Shown here: positions 1-5,164 of the stretch, piece by piece
How positions within the stretch are numbered: position 1 is the first letter of the stretch
Layout: every line of letters begins with the position of its first letter
NCBI GenBank assembly: GCA_027067085.1
Contig: JAMOMM010000392.1
Span: forward strand, 1-8,196
Source: Hyphomicrobiales bacterium
GTDB lineage: Bacteria; Pseudomonadota; Alphaproteobacteria; Rhizobiales; Aestuariivirgaceae
Length of the DNA stretch: 8,196 nucleotides
Direction: 5' to 3'
The notes under the pieces: generated by a model
Told to the model about the DNA's origin: nothing
The model's input: only the letters and a program-made list of their open reading frames with translations
Database searches by the model: none
Translations under genes and position numbers: made by a program

Positions 1-5
1 GCGCG

Positions 6-572
6 TTAATCGCCGCTATTGAGTTGTAAAAAGATTGCTTTGGTGTCGCCGTAATTTCGCGTTGAAAGCTCGGTGTATTGTGGCGGCACAACAACCTCGG
101 CCTTTTTGGCTTCTTCTAAAACGATGATGGCTTGCGGATTCAACCAACCGCCTTCAACCAGCCCAACCAGCGCTTTGTCGCCCATTTGTTTGTTATAAGG
201 TGGATCAACAAATACCAGATCAAATGGCGGGGCGCTATCAAGCAAGCCAAGGCCTGTTGCATCGCGGCGCCAAATTTTAATTTGCCCTGTTGCGCCCAAG
301 CCCTCAGCATTGGTGCGAACCAAACCACGAGCCGCTGCGCTATCATCTATAAAATGTGCCGATGCTGCACCGCGCGAAAGCGCTTCAAGGCCAAGAGCGC
401 CCGTGCCTGCGAACAAATCAAGCACCCGTTTTCCTTCAACACTAAAACCATCGATTGAGTGAGCAAGAATATTGAACACCGCTTCACGAGTGCGATCACT
501 GGTTGGTCTGGTGTCTTGGGTTTTGGGCGGCTTGAGCGCCTTGCCCTTATGTATCCCGCCGACGATGCGCAC
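6..572 (-). CDS. rsmD: RsmD, 16S rRNA (guanine966-N2)-methyltransferase
   Basis: Predicted SAM-dependent methyltransferase of 188 residues that methylates the N2 of a guanine in the 16S rRNA of the small subunit, in the cytoplasm. Counting from the GTG start, the family opening VRIVGGIHKG is at residues 1-10, RPTSDRTREAVFNIL at 22-36, the SAM-binding motif VLDLFAGTGALGLEA at 50-64, and the catalytic DPPY motif of N2-guanine methyltransferases at 123-126. The length is normal for the family. The frame stays open 83 codons further upstream, but that part lies inside the rluB tail and has no RsmD similarity. The GTG at 572 is chosen because the conserved fold begins there and an AGGA sits 7 bases before it. 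The gene overlaps the end of rluB by 26 bases, so translational coupling is likely. The stop codon is at the left edge of the window. Family assignment is firm; the exact target guanine is inferred from the family. Confidence 0.95.
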   Translation of the reverse strand: MRIVGGIHKGKALKPPKTQDTRPTSDRTREAVFNILAHSIDGFSVEGKRVLDLFAGTGALGLEALSRGAASAHFIDDSAAARGLVRTNAEGLGATGQIKIWRRDATGLGLLDSAPPFDLVFVDPPYNKQMGDKALVGLVEGGWLNPQAIIVLEEAKKAEVVVPPQYTELSTRNYGDTKAIFLQLNSGD

Positions 573-1575
573 TTGGTTTTCCTTTTGGTTTGTGGCTAGT
601 TGGTTTGCGGCTTTGGGGGCGCTCAGATGTTTCACCTTCTGACTTTTCTGGATAATATTTCTTAGGTTTGGTCGCGCCCTTAGCAAAATTATCGCCTTTG
701 TTTTTATTGCCCTTGTTATTAAAACGCGCCTGCTTGCCACGGCTTGCGGGTCGTGAGGTTTTCTCACGTCTTTTAGCAAAACCTGACTTTTCCGATGAGG
801 ACTTTGCTTGACCGCCTTCAAGGCCCAAATGCTCTGCCAACACGCGCGAGCTAATTTCTTCTACTGCGCCTTCTCTTAAATCGCCCAGTTGAAACGGTCC
901 GTAAGACAACCGAATAAGACGGTTCACTTGCAAATTTAGATACTCACAAATTACTTTAATTTCGCGGTTCTTGCCTTCGGTTATGGAAAATGTGAGCCAA
1001 GCATTGCGGCCTTGCCTGCGATCAAGGGTTGCTTCAATAGCACCATAACGGATGCCATCAATGGTAACGCCGTCTTTTAGCTTAGCCAGAGCTTCTTCAT
1101 TAACTGAACCAAACACGCGCACACGATAACGCCGAACCCAGCCAGTTGCGGGCAATTCAAGCTTGCGGGCAATGCCACCATCATTGGTTAGAAGCAAAAG
1201 GCCTTCGGTGTTAATATCCAAGCGACCGACCGAGACAACGCGCGGCATCCAGTCTGGTAGTTCTTCAAAAACGCTGCGACGGAACTTTTCATCGCGGTGC
1301 GAAACCACCAAACCAACAGGCTTGTGATAGCGCCAGAGTTTAGAGACTTCGCGATCTGGCAATGGTTTTTCATCAACTTCCACAGCATCAGCATCGGTTA
1401 CGTTAAGTGCTGGCGAGGTTACCAGTTTGCCGTTTACTTTAACGCGGCCAGCTTCGACCCAGCGTTCAGCATCACGGCGTGAGCAAAGCCCCGCGCGCGC
1501 CATTACCTTGGCAATACGTTCACCTTTGGGGCGTTCACCTTTCGGGGCCGTTTTATCTTGATTATTGTCTGACAT
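547..1575 (-). CDS. rluB: RluB-like 23S rRNA pseudouridine synthase (RsuA/RluB family) with long basic tail
   Basis: Predicted pseudouridine synthase of 342 residues acting on 23S rRNA. Counting from the ATG at 1575, an S4 RNA-binding domain occupies about residues 20-67 (ERIAKVMARAGLCSRRDAE, then GRVKVNGK). The catalytic domain carries HKPVGLVVS (about 84-92), the signature GRLDINTEGLLLLTNDG with catalytic Asp120, and EGKNREIKV (about 200-208). Residues from about 255 to the end form a low-complexity Lys/Arg/Ser/Gly/Pro tail, likely disordered and RNA-binding, as is common in alphaproteobacterial RluB. A TTG seven codons upstream (1596) is possible, but it has no ribosome binding site, whereas the ATG has a weak GACGGA just before it. 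The gene is first in a minus-strand pair with rsmD, and both act on rRNA. RluB is favoured over RluE/RluF/RsuA by the S4 domain, tail and rsmD neighbour; the modified uridine is inferred only. Confidence 0.9.
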   Translation of the reverse strand: MSDNNQDKTAPKGERPKGERIAKVMARAGLCSRRDAERWVEAGRVKVNGKLVTSPALNVTDADAVEVDEKPLPDREVSKLWRYHKPVGLVVSHRDEKFRRSVFEELPDWMPRVVSVGRLDINTEGLLLLTNDGGIARKLELPATGWVRRYRVRVFGSVNEEALAKLKDGVTIDGIRYGAIEATLDRRQGRNAWLTFSITEGKNREIKVICEYLNLQVNRLIRLSYGPFQLGDLREGAVEEISSRVLAEHLGLEGGQAKSSSEKSGFAKRREKTSRPASRGKQARFNNKGNKNKGDNFAKGATKPKKYYPEKSEGETSERPQSRKPTSHKPKGKPSAHRRRDT

Positions 1576-1620
1576 TGATCCGTCTTTAAAAAGCAAAAAT
1601 TATTACATGTGTTTGCAGCA

Positions 1621-1658
1621 TCGCCCTTGTTATAGCAAGCAAAACCCCAACAAGGCGA
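1621..1658. repeat. Inverted repeat in the rluB upstream region
   Basis: TCGCCCTTGTT (1621-1631) and AACAAGGCGA (1649-1658) are complementary over 10 pairs with one unpaired C in the left arm. The 17-base spacer is rich in A and C. It lies 46 bases or more upstream of the rluB start and overlaps a possible minus-strand -10 element (TATAAC, plus positions 1629-1634). It could be an operator or a leader hairpin. There is no T-run to make it a terminator. Confidence 0.45.
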
Positions 1659-1772
1659 CAATCTGAGATAATTTTTCACTGCATTTTAACTAATTTGTCT
1701 TACACACCAAATTAACAGGAAACCGATTGTTCAAGATCTGAAAAATCAGGCGGTTCAATTTAAAAGGGATAT

Positions 1773-1790
1773 ACGCGACGTTTTTCGCGT
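1773..1790 (+). promoter_or_regulatory. Hairpin abutting the ribosome binding site of the glycan transferase gene
   Basis: ACGCGA (1773-1778) and TCGCGT (1785-1790) form a perfect 6-base-pair stem with the loop CGTTTT. The stem ends exactly where the strong Shine-Dalgarno GGGAGG (1791-1796) begins, 7 bases before the ATG at 1804. A stem here could affect ribosome access, but it leaves the GGGAGG itself unpaired. The Shine-Dalgarno decides the start: the upstream in-frame GTG at 1789 lies inside the hairpin and has no binding site of its own. The regulatory role is inferred. Confidence 0.4.
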
Positions 1791-1803
1791 GGGAGGCTAT
1801 GCT

Positions 1804-3237
1804 ATGAGTGATGTAACTCACCTACAAAAATCAAGTTATATTGACCGTGAGGTTGTGCAACGATTGTTAAAATCGGCTGACTTTGTTGTCATGTTTTTTG
1901 GTGCCATCTTGCTGTTGGTTCGCGCCGCACCATCGGCTGAACCAGAAAAAGCTATTTTATATGGTTTTGCCGCAATTTGTATTACATTGGCGACTATGCT
2001 TTCTCAGCGTGCTGCGGGGTTGTATGAAGTCACCTCACTGGTCAATCCATTGTATGGAACACTGTCTTCTGCGGGCATTGCTTTTATTGCAGGTAGTGTT
2101 TCTTTCATATTCTTAAAACTGCTCATTTTACCCGTTGGTCTTTTGTGGATTACAGGGTGGTTGGCGCTTGTCATCACCCATTTCAGCATCACCCGATTAT
2201 CAGTTGCAGCATGGGCCGCACCGTTGTCTGAAATGGGTGCCTTTCGCCAGCGCATCGCCATTGTTGGTGGTGGCAAAGCGGCCGAAGATGCCATCAATAT
2301 TTTGGAAAACTCAAAAGGCTTGGACATCGAAATTGTTGGTTTGTTTGACGATCGCAATGACGACCGCAGCCCTCACTCAATCAAGAAAATTTCTAAACTA
2401 GGCAAAATTGGGGAACTCGCCGATTATGCTCGGAGCAATCGTGTCGATCTGATTATCGTTGCGGTGCCAATGAGAGCTGAAGAGCGTATGTTGCAAATCC
2501 TCAAACGCTTGTGGGAATTACCAACAGATATTCGCGTTGCTGCTCACACCTCAAAATTAAAGCTATCGCCACGCGCTTATGAAAACCTTGGCAATTTGCC
2601 TTTGTTATCAGTGTTTGATCGCCCTGTAAGTGGCTGGAGTTGGTTTCTTAAAGACGCGATGGATAAAATCTTGGCTGTCGTCTTTATCATTGGACTGTCA
2701 CCTATTATGGCCATTGCTTGGATTGCTGTGCGTTTAGAAAGCAAAGGCCCTGCCATCTTTAAGCAAAAGCGTTATGGCTTTAACAATGAACTCGTTGAAG
2801 TCTTCAAGTTCCGCTCAATGTATACTGATATGAGCGATGCCGATGCAACCAAGCTTGTGACCAAAGGCGATCCACGCGTTACCAAAGTTGGGCGTTTTAT
2901 TCGTAAAGCTTCTATTGATGAGCTGCCACAACTGTTCAACGTTTTAACAGGTCAATTGTCTCTTGTAGGGCCTCGTCCTCACGCCACTCAAGCAAAGGCT
3001 GCTGATGATCTTTATGACCAAGTGGTTGATGGATATTTTGCCCGCCATAAGGTAAAGCCGGGCATTACTGGCTGGGCGCAAATTAGTGGCTGGCGCGGTG
3101 AAACAGACACCCATGAAAAGATCGAAAATCGGGTTAAGCACGATTTAGAGTATATCGATCGCTGGTCTTTATGGTTTGATCTTTACATCATCCTAAAAAC
3201 CCCGTTTGCCCTGCTCAAATCTGAAAATGCTTATTAG
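1804..3237 (+). CDS. Undecaprenyl-phosphate sugar (probably glucose) phosphotransferase, WcaJ/ExoY-type
   Basis: Membrane enzyme of 477 residues that transfers a hexose-1-phosphate from a UDP-sugar to undecaprenyl phosphate, the first step of exopolysaccharide or capsule repeat synthesis. Hydrophobic stretches near residues 27-39, 50-66, 91-109 and 113-129 make the N-terminal membrane bundle. A Rossmann-like domain follows (IAIVGGGKAAEDAI, about 151-164; NRVDLIIVAVP, about 212-222). The C-terminal sugar transferase domain (about 283-477) starts with a hydrophobic hairpin (289-311) and carries QKRYGFNN, FKFRSMYTD, SIDELPQLFNVL (370-381), SLVGPRPHA (386-394) and KPGITGWAQISGWRG. Full length and intact. 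The start follows GGGAGG with 7-base spacing. No glycosyltransferase, flippase or polymerase genes lie beside it in the window, so it may serve a pathway encoded elsewhere. Glucose specificity follows from the three-part architecture and is not proven; galactose-type enzymes look similar. Confidence 0.92.
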   Translation: MSDVTHLQKSSYIDREVVQRLLKSADFVVMFFGAILLLVRAAPSAEPEKAILYGFAAICITLATMLSQRAAGLYEVTSLVNPLYGTLSSAGIAFIAGSVSFIFLKLLILPVGLLWITGWLALVITHFSITRLSVAAWAAPLSEMGAFRQRIAIVGGGKAAEDAINILENSKGLDIEIVGLFDDRNDDRSPHSIKKISKLGKIGELADYARSNRVDLIIVAVPMRAEERMLQILKRLWELPTDIRVAAHTSKLKLSPRAYENLGNLPLLSVFDRPVSGWSWFLKDAMDKILAVVFIIGLSPIMAIAWIAVRLESKGPAIFKQKRYGFNNELVEVFKFRSMYTDMSDADATKLVTKGDPRVTKVGRFIRKASIDELPQLFNVLTGQLSLVGPRPHATQAKAADDLYDQVVDGYFARHKVKPGITGWAQISGWRGETDTHEKIENRVKHDLEYIDRWSLWFDLYIILKTPFALLKSENAY

Positions 3238-3270
3238 TAATTAAAACTAGCCCGTGACGCGTTGAATTGA

Positions 3271-3332
3271 ATTCACTTGCTTTGCCTGAACGGGCTTGTA
3301 AGGCAAGCCCTGCCTCAGGCGAGCAATTGAAT
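3271..3332. repeat. Long nested inverted repeat (stem-loop or cruciform)
   Basis: Three nested arm pairs are visible: ATTCACTTGCT/AGCAATTGAAT (3271-3281 with 3322-3332, one mismatch), GCCTGA/TCAGGC (3284-3289 with 3315-3320) and GGGCTTG/CAAGCCC (3292-3298 with 3304-3310), around the loop TAAGG. Small internal loops separate them. About 23 base pairs form in all. It begins 34 bases after the stop of the glycan transferase gene and could stabilise that mRNA's 3' end. No U-tract follows, so factor-independent termination is unlikely. Confidence 0.6.
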
Positions 3333-3374
3333 GCTTGAATCCAAGAAAATGCGGCGCACTCTAGTTACATCCTA

Positions 3375-3411
3375 AAAGCCATGCGCGGAATTGTTTTTCG
3401 AGCATGGCTTT
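3375..3411. repeat. Inverted repeat with 10-base perfect arms
   Basis: AAAGCCATGC (3375-3384) pairs perfectly with GCATGGCTTT (3402-3411). Inside, CGGAA (3386-3390) can pair with TTTCG (3396-3400), including one G-U pair, leaving a TTGTT loop. The core GCATGGCT recurs at 3481-3488, and AGCCATG recurs at 3501-3507, so the arms can exchange partners. Confidence 0.55.
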
Positions 3412-3438
3412 GACGTTTTCACGATCAGGAATTTCACC

Positions 3439-3528
3439 ATGTTCTCACCGATCCAAAACTCTACAGATAAACAACGCGTTGCATGGCTCAAGCAGGTGGC
3501 AGCCATGGCTAAAGTCGGTCTGGTTTAA
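3439..3528 (+). CDS. Possible 29-residue small protein or leader peptide, unrecognised
   Basis: An ATG at 3439 opens 29 codons ending at TAA 3526-3528. An AGGA at 3427-3430 lies 8 bases before the ATG, a better ribosome binding site than several real genes here have. The product starts MFSPIQNSTDKQRVAWLKQV and ends AAMAKVGLV; its second half (about residues 10-29) is basic and could form an amphipathic helix. I recognise no family. The last five codons and the stop lie in the left arm and centre of the palindrome 3514-3544, so ribosomes finishing this ORF would disrupt that hairpin. This is what a leader peptide would do, but there is no run of a single regulatory codon. It may equally be chance. 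Confidence 0.3.
   Translation: MFSPIQNSTDKQRVAWLKQVAAMAKVGLV
3482..3507. repeat. Short inverted repeat CATGGCT/AGCCATG
   Basis: CATGGCT (3482-3488) and AGCCATG (3501-3507) form a perfect 7-base stem with a 12-base loop. The right arm is part of the self-complementary 10-mer AGCCATGGCT (3501-3510). The element lies inside the 29-codon ORF and shares its arm sequence with the hairpin at 3375-3411. Confidence 0.4.
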
Positions 3529-3544
3529 ATTGAACCAGACCGAC
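3514..3544. repeat. 31-base palindrome with 12-base perfect arms
   Basis: GTCGGTCTGGTT (3514-3525) is exactly complementary to AACCAGACCGAC (3533-3544), around the centre TAAATTG. The AT-rich centre and long perfect arms fit either a dimeric repressor's operator or a strong RNA hairpin. The stop codon of the 29-codon ORF lies in the centre. The sequence after it is CAGCTTAAGG, with no U-tract, so it is not a canonical terminator. I do not recognise it as the site of a known regulator. Confidence 0.65.
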
Positions 3545-3567
3545 CAGCTTAAGGTATTGATAATCTT

Positions 3568-3610
3568 GCGTTTCATGCAGTGTTTGCGCAACAAACAAAA
3601 CATGAAACGC
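3568..3610. repeat. Two-step inverted repeat
   Basis: GCGTTTCATG (3568-3577) pairs perfectly with CATGAAACGC (3601-3610), and TGTTTG (3581-3586) pairs with CAAACA (3592-3597). A symmetric 3-by-3 internal loop (CAG/AAA) lies between the stems and CGCAA is the apical loop. This gives 16 base pairs in a compact rod. No T-run follows on either strand, so a terminator is unlikely. Confidence 0.6.
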
Positions 3611-3706
3611 TCTAGTGTGGGGAAATAAAACTGACCAAGTATGATTTGCCTAATATCAACCAAACGCCTATACGTCGCTGCCCTGTGGACAGAATGTCGC
3701 GTATTT

Positions 3707-3736
3707 TTGACTCTTTTCTACTTATTGGGGTACCAT
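3707..3736 (+). promoter_or_regulatory. Candidate sigma-70 type promoter for the glycine-rich protein gene
   Basis: TTGACT (3707-3712) resembles the -35 consensus, and TACCAT (3731-3736), after an 18-base spacer, matches the -10 consensus at four of six positions. A start near 3743 would give a leader of about 48 bases before the ATG at 3791. Read by eye only. Confidence 0.3.
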
Positions 3737-3790
3737 TTGTCGTTAGCGCAATTTTGCGTGGCATTTTTAAAACAATATCGGGGAATAGTT

Positions 3791-4066
3791 ATGGAACTAA
3801 TCATCTCACTTATTTCAGGCGCAATTGGCGGTAATGTGGCAGGTGGCCTGTTGAAAAACCAAAGTCTTGGCACTTTAGGTAATTCAATTTCTGGCATCAT
3901 TGGTGGCGGCTTGGGTGGTGCTATTTTAAGCCAGCTTGGCCTTGGCGGCATGGCTGGTGGTGGCATGGACATTGGCTCCATCATTGGTTCAGTTGCAAGT
4001 GGCGGCGTTGGCGGCGGCGTTGTGATGGTGGTTATTGGCATGATTAAAAAAGCAATGGCCAAATAA
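3791..4066 (+). CDS. Small glycine-rich membrane protein, function unknown
   Basis: A 91-residue protein with about 30% glycine. It opens with a hydrophobic stretch (MELIISLISGAIGGNVAGG, 1-19), has a short polar break LLKNQSLGTLGNS (20-32), then long GxxxG and GG-rich hydrophobic segments (about 33-57 and 61-85), and ends in a basic KKAMAK. This glycine-zipper pattern suggests two or three tightly packed membrane helices. Similar small proteins are, to my knowledge, annotated as hypothetical in many proteobacteria; I cannot name a family or function. The ATG at 3791 is chosen because GGGG lies 7 bases upstream and the glycine-rich part begins there. A 50-codon in-frame extension (from 3641) has unrelated composition and overlaps the candidate promoter. 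The gene stands alone and ends before a strong terminator. A GlsB/YeaQ-like protein was considered, but the motif order does not match. Confidence 0.75.
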   Translation: MELIISLISGAIGGNVAGGLLKNQSLGTLGNSISGIIGGGLGGAILSQLGLGGMAGGGMDIGSIIGSVASGGVGGGVVMVVIGMIKKAMAK

Positions 4067-4086
4067 TTCCACTTAACAAATCAACG

Positions 4087-4120
4087 AAAACGGGCGCCCA
4101 GTTTGGAGCGCCCGTTTTTT
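4087..4120. terminator. Bidirectional intrinsic terminator
   Basis: CGGGCGC (4091-4097) pairs with GCGCCCG (4108-4114), followed by six T on the plus strand. Four A before the stem provide a U-run on the minus strand. CC/GG inside can extend the stem past a bulged A, and the flanking A and T runs also pair. It lies 20 bases after the glycine-rich protein gene and 25 bases beyond the end of the convergent ypfJ, so it probably serves both. Confidence 0.92.
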
Positions 4121-4145
4121 ATTCTATATCTATTATTTGGAACAT

Positions 4146-5048
4146 TTAGCGACCAAAGGTATTACACTCTGAAAGCTTTCCGCTGTTAAGGCCACGTTTA
4201 AACCACGCCACGCGCTGGGCTGATGAACCATGAGTAAAGCTTTCTGGCACCACACGGCCACCAGACTTTCGTTGCAAACGATCATCGCCAATGGCGTTGG
4301 CCGCATTTAAGCCTTCTTCAATATCGCCAGCTTCTAAAATTTTGCGGTTGTTGTGCGCCCACATCCCTGCAAAACAATCAGCTTGCAATTCCATGCGCAC
4401 TGATAATTGATTGCCTTCAACTTTAGAAACACGACGACGCGCCGCTGTAACCTTTGCTGAGATGCCGAGCAAGGTTTGGACATGATGGCCAACCTCGTGA
4501 GCAATAACATAAGCCCACGCAAAATCGCCCGATGTGCCAAGTTGGCGCTTCATATCGCGGAAGAAGGACATATCGATATAGACTTTACGGTCACCTGGGC
4601 AATAAAATGGCCCCATGGCAGATTGGGCCATGCCACATGCTGATTGCACATGACCTGAAAACAGAACCAAACGTGGTTTTTCGTAGGTTTTGCCCTGTTC
4701 GCGGAAAATTTTGTCCCAAGTGGTTTCTGTAGTGTGCAACACCTTAGAGACAAATACTTTCATCTCATCATTTGCGGCCTGGCTTTGTGGTGTTTGGCGC
4801 TGTGGGGCTTGTTGTGTAAAGCTTCCACCCGTGCCACCACCGTTCAACATCTCCATTGGGTTCACCCCAAAGACAAAGTAAGCAATCGCCATTATAATAA
4901 TGGTGCCAATGCCAAACCCGCCTTTTTTGCCGCCAATACGAACACCGCGCCCGCCTCTGCCGCGTGGAAAGCCAAACCCGCCGCCTCTGCCGCCACTACC
5001 GCGTCGATCTTCAATATTACTGCTTTGTTTTTCGTCATCCAAACGCAT
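4146..5048 (-). CDS. ypfJ: YpfJ/KPN_02809-family neutral zinc metallopeptidase, membrane-anchored
   Basis: Predicted zinc peptidase of 300 residues. It opens with MRLDDEKQSSNIEDRRG, typical of the family, followed by an Arg/Gly-rich cytoplasmic segment (about 16-44) and one membrane helix (about 46-62, GTIIIMAIAYFVFGV), so the catalytic part should lie outside the inner membrane. A Gln/Pro/Gly linker (about 68-92) leads to the peptidase domain with HEVGH at 184-188 (zinc ligands His184 and His188, catalytic Glu185), MELQADCFAG (219-228, the likely third-ligand region) and FTHGSSAQRVAWF near the end. All family landmarks are intact and the length is normal. The ATG at 5048 is chosen over the TTG at 5063 because it has AGGG 7 bases upstream and begins the conserved opening. 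It is a single gene, convergent with the glycine-rich protein gene and divergent from nadE. The substrate is unknown for the family. Confidence 0.92.
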   Translation of the reverse strand: MRLDDEKQSSNIEDRRGSGGRGGGFGFPRGRGGRGVRIGGKKGGFGIGTIIIMAIAYFVFGVNPMEMLNGGGTGGSFTQQAPQRQTPQSQAANDEMKVFVSKVLHTTETTWDKIFREQGKTYEKPRLVLFSGHVQSACGMAQSAMGPFYCPGDRKVYIDMSFFRDMKRQLGTSGDFAWAYVIAHEVGHHVQTLLGISAKVTAARRRVSKVEGNQLSVRMELQADCFAGMWAHNNRKILEAGDIEEGLNAANAIGDDRLQRKSGGRVVPESFTHGSSAQRVAWFKRGLNSGKLSECNTFGR

Positions 5049-5093
5049 AGATCTGCCCTTCAATTTGTTGGATTTAATTATTGGTTATCACGC

Positions 5094-5124
5094 ACTATAT
5101 CAGGTCTATGTGGGGGGGCTGCAA
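5094..5124 (-). promoter_or_regulatory. Candidate ypfJ promoter with a G7/C7 tract in its spacer
   Basis: On the minus strand, TTGCAG (plus 5119-5124) and TATAGT (plus 5094-5099) resemble -35 and -10 elements. The 19-base spacer is longer than ideal. The seven-base homopolymer (plus G 5112-5118) lies within it, directly next to the -35. A start near 5087 would give a leader of about 39 bases. Assigned by eye. Confidence 0.25.
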
Positions 5125-5164
5125 GTGTAAAGTTTACGGTGAGTCACTAAAGCAGTTGATTTTG

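Larger units (their letters stand above)
3238..3790. other. Gene-poor, hairpin-rich intergenic region
   Basis: Between the glycan transferase and the glycine-rich protein gene lie 553 bases without a recognisable protein family. The stretch holds five inverted-repeat elements (3271-3332, 3375-3411, 3482-3507, 3514-3544, 3568-3610), a 29-codon ORF with a good ribosome binding site (3439-3528) and a candidate promoter (3707-3736). None of the hairpins is followed by a clear T-run, so no ordinary terminator is evident for the upstream gene. Longer frames on both strands look like chance ORFs. It could be a structured RNA, operator sites or decayed sequence. Confidence 0.6.

Noticed and set aside
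132..458. Plus-strand open frame opposite rsmD
   Set aside because: Antisense shadow of a well-supported gene; cysteine-rich and without a family pattern.
573..821. N-terminal extension of the rsmD frame up to codon 821
   Set aside because: It overlaps the coding tail of rluB, has no RsmD similarity, and the GTG at 572 has a good ribosome binding site at the conserved family start.
2004..2357. Minus-strand open frame inside the glycan transferase gene
   Set aside because: Antisense shadow; the plus-strand frame carries clear family motifs.
3271..3332. Rho-independent terminator for the glycan transferase gene
   Set aside because: A stable stem is present, but it is followed by AT-mixed sequence without a T-run.
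3404..3663. Overlapping open frames on both strands, both containing a VWF-K/N-LNQTD stretch
   Set aside because: The similar peptide on both strands is produced by the 31-base palindrome; neither frame looks like a protein or has convincing start signals.
3641..3790. 50-codon extension of the glycine-rich protein
   Set aside because: Composition is unlike the rest, it lacks a ribosome binding site, and a candidate promoter lies inside it; the ATG at 3791 has a better context.
3800..4040. Repeat array or CRISPR-like periodicity in the glycine-rich gene
   Set aside because: The GGTGGC-like words are repeated glycine codons without regular spacing or conserved repeat units.
4734..5150. Plus-strand frames opposite ypfJ, with Ala-rich or Pro-rich peptides
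   Set aside because: Low-complexity shadows of the Gly/Arg-rich segment encoded on the minus strand.
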